Positions 16,801 to 23,996 of a DNA stretch of 26,962 nucleotides are shown here, piece after piece. The DNA is taken from assembly GCA_021205485.1 (NCBI GenBank), contig JAJPXK010000016.1:1-26962 (forward strand), written 5' to 3'. A model generated the notes under the pieces. The model was not told the DNA's origin and made no database searches. It was given only the letters and a program-made list of their open reading frames with translations. The translations under genes were made by a program, and so were the position numbers. The stretch is from Clostridia bacterium (GTDB taxonomy: Bacteria; Bacillota; Clostridia; Christensenellales; Borkfalkiaceae). Within the stretch, counting starts at the first letter, position 1; each line of letters begins with the position of its first letter.

Positions 16801-17497
16801 AAGCAGCACTTTTTCAAGCGTGGTAAGCAGCGCTAAAACGTGGGGCTCGGATATTTGTTCGAATATCGCGAGCGGCATTACAGGTGCCGTATCTACAGTA
16901 ACAAGCGCCGTCTCATCGGTGGCGAGCAAAATAAAGAGCTGGCTCGGATTCTCAGAACCCGAAGAAGGACCTTTAAGCGATTTCCACACCTATATGCCTG
17001 ATATGCTCGATTTAATGGCGGAGGGCATATACGACAATACGCCAGTCGCAATAGCGGCCGTCTCAGAACTCGCTGAGGCTGTCTCTGACGAATTGCAAAG
17101 CGGCGACAACACTCTCGCCATAGGCACCGAAGCGGCGGCTACGGACGGCATAGACGGCGTTCTGAGCGGCTTTGCCGATAAGGTGACAAACAGCTTTGCA
17201 AACCTGGTAAATAAGTTGCAGGCCATAGCGGAAAGCGTCACCTTTGCCGTGCCTTTCGCCGCAAACGCTATACCCTACAGCGTTACGGGTGAAGGCGGAA
17301 CAGCGGGCCTTTACGGCGGCGGAAATTCAAACGGCGGCAAGATATTAGAGGCAATGCAGGTTTTGCAGTCCAAAGTAGATGAAGTGGTACGGGCGATAAA
17401 AGATAAAGAAACAGGAATAACGGACGCAGACATATACAGCTCCGTTAAGCGCTCGGTGCGTTCAGAGCAAAAATCAACGGGGCGAACCCCGTTTTAA
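13829..17497 (+). CDS. Tail tape measure protein
   Basis: A 1222-aa protein that sets tail length and travels with the DNA into the cell. The first 360 residues form long coiled coils (..QQVEALEQQLAELGEKSEQ..). Hydrophobic segments follow around residues 400-490 and near 790-805 (WGILKGIWQTIVSAFFSVG). A low-complexity Trp/Ser/Thr/Lys repeat spans about residues 893-1003, and IKSWLGFSEPEEGPLSDFHT is the conserved tape-measure end block. At 3.7 kb it predicts a tail of roughly 180 nm by the usual 0.15 nm per residue rule. The stop lies beside a hairpin. ATG 13829 follows the Gp15 stop by 11 nt. Confidence 0.95.
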   Translation: MADGYADGSIVVNTEVDAEGFEAGSKKLLIAIQGLTNQIKILGDTIKESFSGKAVTAVSDSNTELDKYKQQVEALEQQLAELGEKSEQANAKIDFSSAARSGSSLEKRINALNAGIEKLKPISEKAMAGSNSAMLTMAGGAQKLQAEIASLQSLMAQVGDTKVPTEEYAWLEKQIAAIENKLRQYSDKEEQLKAEGISKHSKKWQALQREIQLTEGKLITYQKELEQEKNDAALVKDTEAFKSLAASIQAAESQLASMTANARAMQPFNEQFGDIKERAAALQANIAKVNAEIEKLTAKQTKMRALGTDEQSAAWKSVAYDIDQAKLKLSDYQTMVEILKMELDGVTMPDLDPNTEAYQSASASVNALSSDLALLGSNADATTETTEGDADRSAASLSRLQSLAGGLVSALATVGKVAASTFVKVVKGVKNAISKFAGLFKSVNSNSNALTRLIKKFTSLGTMLKRMVLRKLISAIISAVKDGIDNLALYSDELNESLSALKSSLTQLKNSFASSLAPILSVATPIVTTLIDKLSSALDYVAQFIAALSGKTTYTKAIAVQEDYAESLDGTASSAENAKNALAGFDNLNNVTTSDDSETQFETAEIDSNILDLADKLKNYDLSGILTDIINTLNSGIATLNSILAWDNAGEKIASVVSSITSALNQLLNDIDWEGIGKLVSNGVQTVINTVGSLITTLDWSAIGSAIAKLINGVDTEGVVADLTVLVSDVIDGLLEGAIKLISDIDWESLGTELWNSFISLFTETDWNGIISGCSELAGEVVEAIAELIWGILKGIWQTIVSAFFSVGDYFIEEIEECGGNVGLGLLKGIGDVFVNIWEWLKENIFGPFINGIKSLFGINSPSTVMEEIGGYISEGLLNGISNAWSSITNFFSTAFSTIKNTINTAWNSIKSTTSTVWNTIKSSLSSTWSSIKSTASTTWNTVKSGVSTAWNSIKSTTSTTWNTVKSSISSAWSSITSTTSTKLSSLKSSISSTFSSVVSSAKTWGSDICSNIASGITGAVSTVTSAVSSVASKIKSWLGFSEPEEGPLSDFHTYMPDMLDLMAEGIYDNTPVAIAAVSELAEAVSDELQSGDNTLAIGTEAAATDGIDGVLSGFADKVTNSFANLVNKLQAIAESVTFAVPFAANAIPYSVTGEGGTAGLYGGGNSNGGKILEAMQVLQSKVDEVVRAIKDKETGITDADIYSSVKRSVRSEQKSTGRTPF
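16510..16830 (+). repeat. Tandem 33/66-bp repeats inside the tape measure gene
   Basis: This stretch codes repeats of about 11 residues with the pattern (T/S)xWNSIKST(T/A)S, alternating WNSIKS and WNTIKS/WNTVKS. At the DNA level, versions of TGGAACAGCATTAAGTCCACTA recur every 66 bp with point differences. The regularity suggests helical repeats that change tape-measure length by whole units. It also produces a long false open frame on the other strand. Confidence 0.8.
17476..17495 (+). terminator. Weak hairpin at the end of the tape measure gene
   Basis: AACGGGG (17476-17482) pairs with CCCCGTT (17487-17493) around a CGAA loop, followed by TT and the TAA stop. The stem is strong but the U tract is short, so it may attenuate rather than end transcription before the distal tail gene. 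Confidence 0.5.
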
Positions 17498-17512
17498 GCA
17501 AGGGATATAAAA

Positions 17513-18001
17513 ATGAGTAAAGTTAATGCGTACGAAACAACCGCAGGCGTGGTAAGAATAGCGCAAAGCTCTTTCGCGGGATTCCTGCTAAAAACCGCGG
17601 ACGGTACGATTTTAGACAAATTCATACAAGCGGATAAATACGTGACCACACCCGATCAGCGGCAAGATTCCGATTCTTATCGCGACGGATACGGCGAACT
17701 TCATCGTACCGTGTTATCAAATGTAGTCACGGATTTAAAAATAACCACCGTTCCTATGACGCTTGAAGAAAAGCTATGCTTTTTTGACGCTATTTATTCA
17801 GGCCTGGAAGAAAAAGCGGAGCGTAAAGTAACTCTCACATACTGGAACGACGAAACTCATGACTATTGCACAGATACCTTTTATATTCCGGATATTAAAT
17901 TTACAATCCATCATTACGACGATAAAACTATTTACTATGACGCCGCAGAAATAGAATTTATAGGCTACGGCGAAGAAAGAGAAGACGAGGACAGCGAATA
18001 A
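17513..18001 (+). CDS. Distal tail-like protein (DUF6711)
   Basis: A 162-aa protein matching the DUF6711 group that follows tape measure genes in gut Bacillota phages. Markers are PDQRQDSDSYRDGYGELHRT, the beta-rich TLTYWNDETHDYCTDTFYIP and the end YYDAAEIEFIGYGEE. By position it takes the place of the Dit protein that closes the tube and holds the tip. It contains no enzymatic motif. Its stop overlaps the next start (TAATG at 17999-18003). Confidence 0.8.
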   Translation: MSKVNAYETTAGVVRIAQSSFAGFLLKTADGTILDKFIQADKYVTTPDQRQDSDSYRDGYGELHRTVLSNVVTDLKITTVPMTLEEKLCFFDAIYSGLEEKAERKVTLTYWNDETHDYCTDTFYIPDIKFTIHHYDDKTIYYDAAEIEFIGYGEEREDEDSE

Positions 18002-21000
18002 TGATTGAACTGACTATGGCGCAAAAAACACTGCTAATGTCAACGAGCGTTAAAAAAACGTGGACGTTTGAAGTGTACAACGGCGATACTTTAGAGGGCG
18101 AAATTCCTACCTCAAAAATGGTGGCCGACAGCTTTTCAATTTACGAGCCGCTGTGTTCTTCGTCTTCGCTCGAGGTGGGGGCCTTCGAATCGTCTGTTTT
18201 AAAAATTAAACTGGCGGACGTGGACGAATATGAATTAAAGGGAAAGACGTTAAAGCTTACGCTTACGGCTTCTGACGGCGATACTTCTGTATCCTTCGAT
18301 ATGGGCTCTTTCACGGTAGACAGCTCGGAAAGCAAAAACAGCGGGTATTACTACAGCGTAGTCGCGTATGACGGCATGACTGTTTTTGACGCTGACGTTT
18401 CTGACTGGTTTAATTCCCTATTTGAAGATAAAGAGACGTACACTGTAAAAGAGCTTAGAGATTCGCTTTGCAAATACTTAAGCGTGGAGCAGGAAGACGT
18501 TACGCTGCCAAATGACGGGGTAAGCATATCGCAGACGGTTACAGCTTCGAGCCTTACAGGGCGGGAAGTACTCAAAGCTATTTGCCAGATTAACGGCTGT
18601 TTCGGCCATTTTACAAGGCAAGGAACTTTAGGTTACGCGTACTTAGGCGACGACGCGACTATAACTCTTACAAAGGGCGGCGAAGACCACTACAAGACAA
18701 GCGCTACACACGAAGATTGGACGGTTAAGGCGTACGACTGCGTAAAGATTATCCCCGACGAGGTGACGTCTGACGCGGATTCCGCAGGCGGCGTATACCC
18801 TGCGGACGGCGGCGATAACGGATTGATTATTTCCGATAACTTTTTAACTTACGGCATGAGCGATTCCGAATTAACGGCATTAGCTCAGGCTGTTTATGCG
18901 AAGATCGCAAACCACCCGTACGTAGTCCACAGCACGCCTACCAGAGGCAGGCCGTGGATTGAAGCGGGCGACAAAATAGAAATACAAGTAGAGAAAAACG
19001 GTGTAACCAGCATTATTACAACATACGTGCTTGAGCGTACGCTGTCGGGTTTTCAGGGTCTGGCAGATACTTACGAGGCTAAGGGCACGGAAGACGCTAC
19101 CGATACGGCGGTAAACTCCAACACGCTGATTACGCAGCTTAAAAACAAAACTAACGTGCTCACCCGCACGGTAGACAAATTATCGTCCGAATTAACTGAT
19201 TTAGATACAAACCTATCAACAGAAATAAAACAAACGGCTGATAGTTTATCTGCTTATGCTACAAAGAAGGGTGAAAACGAAAATAAGACTTTTGGTTATG
19301 AGCTTACAGCTAACGGCTTTACGCTTACGGCGAATGGCTCAGACGTATTTGTCTGCGACGAAAACGGCGTAACCGTAAACGGTACGATAAATGCAACAAG
19401 CGGTACGATAGGCGGGCTTAGCATAGACGAAGACAGCATATCATCGACTAATGGCAATTTCAGCGTTACGAGCGACGGCGTTTTGAAAGCGACAGGGGCC
19501 ATAATAAGCGGCGAAATTATGGCTGAAAGCGGAGCTATAGCGGGGTTTGCGGTAGGTCAAAAGGCGGGCTCAAAGCTTACTTCTATCGACGTTACGGCGT
19601 CAAAAACTCTCGCCAGCACGTCAACCGATTCAAGCGACTATGATATATACGCGGGTGAAACCTACTACCTTATCACGCGTACATGGAATGTTACGTTTTC
19701 GATAGACGAGGCCGTAGATTCTGATACAAACATTATTTACAGCTATTCATACGGGTATCCCGCGGAAGACAGCGACGGCAATTATTCCTTAATTACGGTA
19801 AGCGGGCAGAACACGGCCACTATAGAAGCAGGAAACACAAGCGTCACTGTACAGTTTACGTTTTCCGCATACGGCTTATCAGACAGCCTGGCTATATCAG
19901 ACGTAAGCGGAAGCTATTATAAGAGCTTTCAAGCGGGATACATAACTTCAAACAAAGCGAGTTATGATGACAAAACGGAAGGCGTATATATAGGAGCCGA
20001 TGGCATAGGCTTAGGCTCAGGTACGTTTTATGTGACCTCTGACGGCGAACTTCACGCTGCAAACACAAACCTTACGGGCGAGATAAACGCAACGAGCGGC
20101 ACGATAGGCGGGCTTAATATAGGCGATAATGGTATATCAAGCGAAAGCGGCGCTTTCAGCGTTACAAGCAAGGGCGATCTTACGGCGAAAAGCGCTACGC
20201 TCGGAAAATTTACATTAGGAACTCGATCAACTACATTTAGCTATTCTGACGCTCTGTATATTACTTACAGCGTGACGACGGGTGGCACTTTTACTACGAT
20301 TATAAGCCTTAATGATAATATAGACGACTTAACAGAGGACATAACTATCACGTGGTACTGTAAAAACCTGTTAAACACGGCGTACACCTCTACGGTTACG
20401 CTTTCCGCGGGAAGCAGAAAAGTATCCACGGTGTGGACCAAAGCGCCTAACCCGAATGGAGCTACACTCCAGATTACAGGTTGCTCAAAGTCATCATTCT
20501 CGGGCTATTCGCTTGATAATTATATCGCATATAACAAATCGTCATATGATGATTTGTTAAGCGGCGTATTTTTAGGCGATACGGGTATAGGCGTAGGCTC
20601 AGGCTTTTACGCTTCGGCAAGCGGCGACTTGTACGCAAAAGGCGACGCTCAGGTTAAGAGCTTTACCACGTCATCTGCTTCCACCTCCGGCGGAAATATC
20701 ATTCCGTCTGCGTCTCTAAAATACAGCTTAGGCAGCGACAGCTATTACTGGCAGGTATGTTATATCAATAATATATGGAGCAGTACGGTGCGAGCAAATA
20801 CTATGTATGCAAGCAGCGGCAGCGAAATAGAGGTGAACAGCAGCTTGATTCCAGGCGGAAAAACCACGTCAAGCGGAAAAGTCTATACCTCAGCAATTTA
20901 CACCTTAGGCTCGGAAAGCGAGCCGTGGGACGCAGTTTATGCGGCAACATTTGACACTATAGTGATATATTCTTCGTCAGACAGACGGAAAAAGGAGTGT

Positions 21001-21279
21001 ATATCCGAACTCTCGGACAGGTATTCCCGCTTGTTCGATTCGCTCAATCCCGTACGCTACAAATTCAGGCAGCGTACCCGCGACGTATACCATACGGGTT
21101 TTATAGCTCAGGAAGTAAAAGACGCCATGGACGCGGCGGGATTAACGGATGAAGAATTTGGCGGGTACTATTGTAATAACGATAGTTACAAGCTTGCTTA
21201 TGACGACTTTATAGCTTTATGCGTAAACGAAATACAAAAACTTAAATTAAGAGTGGAAACGCTCAAAGAGGAGGAATAA
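18001..21279 (+). CDS. Tail tip/fibre protein with S74 intramolecular chaperone
   Basis: A 1092-aa protein. Residues 1-360 are the conserved baseplate/Tal-like part (e.g. ADSFSIYEPLCSSSSLEVGA, YVVHSTPTRGRPWIEAGDKI). About 370-415 form a coiled coil, and 460-960 hold beta-rich repeats. Two copies of NATSGTIGGL, about 230 residues apart, are each coded by 35 bp that differ at 3 positions (19386-19420, 20082-20116). A second repeat pair is YDDxxxGVxxGxxGIGxGSG. The C-terminus is a Peptidase_S74 domain: S993-D994-R995-R996-K997-K998, with Ser and Lys (+5) as the probable self-cleaving dyad, then TGFIAQEV. That domain trimerises the fibre and is cut off. It is a likely receptor-contact or fibre protein. 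ATG 18001 overlaps the upstream stop. Confidence 0.88.
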   Translation: MIELTMAQKTLLMSTSVKKTWTFEVYNGDTLEGEIPTSKMVADSFSIYEPLCSSSSLEVGAFESSVLKIKLADVDEYELKGKTLKLTLTASDGDTSVSFDMGSFTVDSSESKNSGYYYSVVAYDGMTVFDADVSDWFNSLFEDKETYTVKELRDSLCKYLSVEQEDVTLPNDGVSISQTVTASSLTGREVLKAICQINGCFGHFTRQGTLGYAYLGDDATITLTKGGEDHYKTSATHEDWTVKAYDCVKIIPDEVTSDADSAGGVYPADGGDNGLIISDNFLTYGMSDSELTALAQAVYAKIANHPYVVHSTPTRGRPWIEAGDKIEIQVEKNGVTSIITTYVLERTLSGFQGLADTYEAKGTEDATDTAVNSNTLITQLKNKTNVLTRTVDKLSSELTDLDTNLSTEIKQTADSLSAYATKKGENENKTFGYELTANGFTLTANGSDVFVCDENGVTVNGTINATSGTIGGLSIDEDSISSTNGNFSVTSDGVLKATGAIISGEIMAESGAIAGFAVGQKAGSKLTSIDVTASKTLASTSTDSSDYDIYAGETYYLITRTWNVTFSIDEAVDSDTNIIYSYSYGYPAEDSDGNYSLITVSGQNTATIEAGNTSVTVQFTFSAYGLSDSLAISDVSGSYYKSFQAGYITSNKASYDDKTEGVYIGADGIGLGSGTFYVTSDGELHAANTNLTGEINATSGTIGGLNIGDNGISSESGAFSVTSKGDLTAKSATLGKFTLGTRSTTFSYSDALYITYSVTTGGTFTTIISLNDNIDDLTEDITITWYCKNLLNTAYTSTVTLSAGSRKVSTVWTKAPNPNGATLQITGCSKSSFSGYSLDNYIAYNKSSYDDLLSGVFLGDTGIGVGSGFYASASGDLYAKGDAQVKSFTTSSASTSGGNIIPSASLKYSLGSDSYYWQVCYINNIWSSTVRANTMYASSGSEIEVNSSLIPGGKTTSSGKVYTSAIYTLGSESEPWDAVYAATFDTIVIYSSSDRRKKECISELSDRYSRLFDSLNPVRYKFRQRTRDVYHTGFIAQEVKDAMDAAGLTDEEFGGYYCNNDSYKLAYDDFIALCVNEIQKLKLRVETLKEEE

Positions 21280-21524
21280 TGGCCGAATTTGTAAAAAAGG
21301 AAAAAGCGTCTAAGCCGCTGATTTTAGAGATTAATGAGGCTAAGGAAGAAACGGTTGCAGCCGTAAACGATATAATCAGGCGGCACCGTTTACCCGTATA
21401 CTTTATGGAAGGTATAATAGCCGACATATATCGTCAGGTAGCCGCGGGGGCTCAAAGGGAGCTTTCAGCAGCGAAAGAACAGGCGGCGAGAAGTGCAGAC
21501 GACGTAAACAAAGATAATGAATAA
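21279..21524 (+). CDS. Small helical tail-associated protein, unknown
   Basis: An 81-aa protein, mostly helical and charged (SKPLILEINEAKEETVAAVN, LPVYFMEGIIADIYRQVAAG), with no membrane segment. Similar small proteins sit after the tail tip gene in other Bacillota phages, where their role is unknown; a linker or assembly aid is possible. It starts in the TAATG overlap with the fibre gene, behind GAGGAA. A terminator follows directly, so it closes the main tail transcript. It does not look like the DGR accessory protein Avd, which is longer and basic. Confidence 0.7.
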   Translation: MAEFVKKEKASKPLILEINEAKEETVAAVNDIIRRHRLPVYFMEGIIADIYRQVAAGAQRELSAAKEQAARSADDVNKDNE

Positions 21525-21568
21525 GCCACGCTACACGCATAGTGAAAGTATAGCGCGGCTTATTTTTT
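21523..21568 (+). terminator. Intrinsic terminator after the tail block
   Basis: AAGCC (21523-21527) pairs with GGCTT (21557-21561) and, after an A-C mismatch, CGCTA (21529-21533) pairs with TAGCG (21551-21555). ATTTTTT follows. It begins at the stop codon of the 81-aa gene. It separates the tail genes from the receptor-protein/DGR-like block, which starts 13 bp later and so needs read-through or an unseen promoter. Confidence 0.85.
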
Positions 21569-21580
21569 AGAGAGGTTTTT

Positions 21581-22192
21581 ATGGATATTAACGTAACGGT
21601 TACGGGGCAGACCCTGATACCTACGAACATCAGAAAACAGCAGGTAGTTGCGGGCACACAGGAGTTTATACGCTTTGTTTTCGCCCTCGCCGAAGATTGG
21701 GCCGATTTAAAAATCTTTGCTCAATTTACGCAAAACGATACGGCTTACAGCGTATATCTGGACAGTGACAACGCAGCTTACCTGCCTTCCGAAATTACTA
21801 CAGGGGCGATGGCCGTCGCTTTGCAGGGCAATAGCGGCGACGTCATAGCCAAATCAATGCCGCTTATATTTAAGGTATATGCGGATCCTGTTTCAAGCGA
21901 CAGCGAATCTACAAGCATCACGCTTACGCTGTATGAACAGCTTGTAGCTGAATTTCAGGAAATTAAAGACAGCGAGGCGAGCCGAGTCACTGCGGAAAGT
22001 GCCCGTGTATCCGCTGAAACAGCAAGAGTTACAGAGTATAATTCGCTTGTAACAAAATTAAGTACGAAGCTGACCGAAGTCGAAAACGAGCTTGCCGATA
22101 TCAAAGAGGCAATAGAGGCCTTGAACAGCGGCGACGGAATACAGATCTATTACGATGACGATGAACGCTTATCGTATGATTATACAGAGTAA
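21581..22192 (+). CDS. Baseplate/BppU-like structural adaptor
   Basis: A 203-aa protein. The N-terminal 110 residues are beta-rich (INVTVTGQTLIPTNIRKQQV, then LAEDWADLKIFAQFTQND, LPSEITTGAMAVALQG). They resemble the N-terminal domains of upper baseplate or fibre adaptor proteins in Bacillota phages. A coiled coil follows (about residues 120-180, with ASRVTAESARVSAETARVTE) and a short acidic tail ending DYTE. It is encoded 14 nt before the variable receptor protein, so it probably anchors that protein to the tail tip. The ribosome binding site AGAGAGG precedes ATG 21581. Confidence 0.7.
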   Translation: MDINVTVTGQTLIPTNIRKQQVVAGTQEFIRFVFALAEDWADLKIFAQFTQNDTAYSVYLDSDNAAYLPSEITTGAMAVALQGNSGDVIAKSMPLIFKVYADPVSSDSESTSITLTLYEQLVAEFQEIKDSEASRVTAESARVSAETARVTEYNSLVTKLSTKLTEVENELADIKEAIEALNSGDGIQIYYDDDERLSYDYTE

Positions 22193-22206
22193 AAGGAGTT
22201 AGACAA

Positions 22207-23814
22207 ATGGCAAAAGAGCATTTAGTGAATGACGATACAGTCAAAGCTACAAATGAGATTTTATCAAAAATGCTATCCTCTATAAGAGAGGTAAACGGAA
22301 CGGGTGTAACAGAATACGGTACGGCGTATGTTATAGGACAGGAAAGTACAGACGGTTACCGCTGCTATCGTAAAAACGGAGTTCTTACTATGGCGTCGTC
22401 CACACTCAACGGCGACAGTACTTTCCCGTATAAGTACTCCTCAGGGGCGGGTACCACGGCGTGTGTTAACAGCTATAAAGAATGTACCGACTTTCCTAAT
22501 TTTAATCCGCAAAAGGTTACATCCCGCGCCGGTACGTTTAAAAGGATTGAACGCTTCTACTATGGCACGCAGTACATAGGCGTATATATGATTAACTGGG
22601 TATGCGCTGAAAAGCTTTATGACTGGTACAAACTACCCCGCGATTTCTACTGGAAAGGCGAGCTGTACTGGAACTATGTAGATATAGGCTGCTACGAGGG
22701 CGCAGAAGAACGCATAGACGGAACAAATTATCTTGTTTCAAAGGTGGGATATCACCCCGCTCATAACCGTACAAGAACACAGTTCGAAACGTATGCTGAA
22801 AACTGGCATTCGCTTTTAAGTACCGATACCGATAAAGAGTTTTACCACATTACCACCATTTCGGAGTGGACTGAAATTTTAACGCCTATCATAGAAATTC
22901 TTTTAGCGTCCCGCAATGCTCAGAATACTACTACGGGTTATATGGGTAGCTGCTACCTGTATGAAAGATACTGTCCTATCGCAGGATACGAAGTAGATGA
23001 AGACGCGGGTACTACCACATTATATATACAGCAGTATACAAGTGGCAGCACTTCGTATGATACCACGATAAGAACTGGCGGATCGGTAAACCTCTGCACG
23101 GCAAGCTCAAGCAGCGACGAGGGAACTGGCGTAGATGAACACACCGACAGCGCATACGCTCAATGCCTGTCCGCTACAAAGTCATCCGGTACGATTAACG
23201 ACACTTCATATACTCACATTATTGTTATAGATAAGGTTATAGACGGGGCTGAAGGCTACACAAGGGTTAACAGTCATCCCTGGAAGACGGGCGAATGTGA
23301 TTACGATTATACAAATACGTACGCCTGGAGGAACAGCGGCAATGCATCTTGTTTAAACGGTGATGACGGCTGTTATGAAAATGCGGGTTATTACCCGTTC
23401 AAGATATTAGGCATTGAAAACGTATGGGGCAATATGTGGAAAAATATCCTTAATGTAACGATACAAAATTATGTTCCTTACGTATGCACAGATATATCTA
23501 ACTGGACGGACACAACTACACCTGAGACAAATTCGTACTTTGAGCAGGTAAACTACAGCGTATGTACTAAATCAAGCTCTTACGTCACAGAAATAGGCGA
23601 AGACAGCGAGCACTCCGACGTTAAACTGCCTACAGCGGTAGGCGGAGCGTCTAATAAGTACTATGCGGATTATTATTGGATATCCAGCTCTTACAAAACT
23701 TGTTATGCGGGCGGCCCTTTGGTTAATGGCCTGTATGATGGCCTGTTTTGCTTCAACCTCAATAACGCGGTCGGCAATTCGAACTGGAACAACGGGGCGC
23801 GCCTATCTCTGTAA
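22207..23814 (+). CDS. DGR-type variable receptor protein (C-type lectin fold)
   Basis: A 535-aa protein. The short helical N-terminus (MAKEHLVNDDTVKATNEILS) fits attachment to the adaptor. The middle and C-terminal parts resemble the formylglycine-enzyme/C-type lectin fold of DGR targets: YHPAHNRTRTQFETYAENW, GIENVWGNMWKNIL, YYWISSSYKTCYAGG, and the hallmark end NNAVGNSNWNNGARLSL. The last 45 or so residues fit a variable repeat displayed on the ligand-binding face. Many Cys and Tyr are present. AAAGGAG precedes ATG 22207. Six bases after the stop lies a DGR-style hairpin, then a broken DGR-type reverse transcriptase. It is probably the host-recognition protein. Variation cannot be shown from one sequence. 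Confidence 0.85.
   Translation: MAKEHLVNDDTVKATNEILSKMLSSIREVNGTGVTEYGTAYVIGQESTDGYRCYRKNGVLTMASSTLNGDSTFPYKYSSGAGTTACVNSYKECTDFPNFNPQKVTSRAGTFKRIERFYYGTQYIGVYMINWVCAEKLYDWYKLPRDFYWKGELYWNYVDIGCYEGAEERIDGTNYLVSKVGYHPAHNRTRTQFETYAENWHSLLSTDTDKEFYHITTISEWTEILTPIIEILLASRNAQNTTTGYMGSCYLYERYCPIAGYEVDEDAGTTTLYIQQYTSGSTSYDTTIRTGGSVNLCTASSSSDEGTGVDEHTDSAYAQCLSATKSSGTINDTSYTHIIVIDKVIDGAEGYTRVNSHPWKTGECDYDYTNTYAWRNSGNASCLNGDDGCYENAGYYPFKILGIENVWGNMWKNILNVTIQNYVPYVCTDISNWTDTTTPETNSYFEQVNYSVCTKSSSYVTEIGEDSEHSDVKLPTAVGGASNKYYADYYWISSSYKTCYAGGPLVNGLYDGLFCFNLNNAVGNSNWNNGARLSL
23670..23811 (+). other. Presumed DGR variable repeat (VR)
   Basis: This is the 3' end of the lectin-fold gene, coding YYWISSS.. to ..GARLSL. 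It ends in the GC-rich run GGGGCGCGCC (23794-23803) expected at the initiation-of-mutagenic-homing end. Codons ending in T or C at likely surface sites (TAC, ACT, TAT, CCT, GTT, TAT, GAT) are compatible with template AAC/AAT codons. The left limit is an estimate. I searched by eye on both strands and found no second, adenine-rich copy in this window. Confidence 0.6.
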
Positions 23815-23819
23815 ATTTG

Positions 23820-23844
23820 GCTAACGTTTATTTAAAACGTTAGC
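23820..23844 (+). other. DGR-type hairpin/cruciform after the VR
   Basis: GCTAACGTTT (23820-23829) pairs perfectly with AAACGTTAGC (23835-23844) around ATTTA, starting 6 nt past the stop codon of the target gene. In the Bordetella phage DGR a hairpin at the same place, just after the VR, raises retrohoming. Without a clear U tract it is unlikely to be only a terminator. Confidence 0.75.
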
Positions 23845-23996
23845 GGGCGTTAAAATCCGCAGCCATCGCTGAAAATTTTTTCCCGCTGAAGGGTAGGTTA
23901 GTAGGTCGTCAGATTCGGAAGCCTATTAGGGAAAAAGAGAAAGCTTGTCTTTCTCTCATACAGAGTTTAATGCCTTCATTAAAAGGACACTGAATA
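23845..23996 (+). other. Non-coding gap between DGR target and RT
   Basis: No gene is present. It holds CAGC-CATC-GCTG followed by AAAATTTTTT (about 23861-23882), which is terminator-like, and the hairpin AGAGAAAG (23936-23943)/CTTTCTCT (23949-23956) with loop CTTGT. DGRs of this clade often have the template repeat and avd here. Neither is seen, because no stretch resembles the end of the target gene. AAAGGA near 23980 is the RT ribosome binding site. It may be a remnant of a template RNA or a leader. Confidence 0.5.

Noticed and set aside
16255..16989. 244-aa frame on the minus strand
   Set aside because: Opposite the tandem repeats of the tape measure gene; low-complexity shadow.
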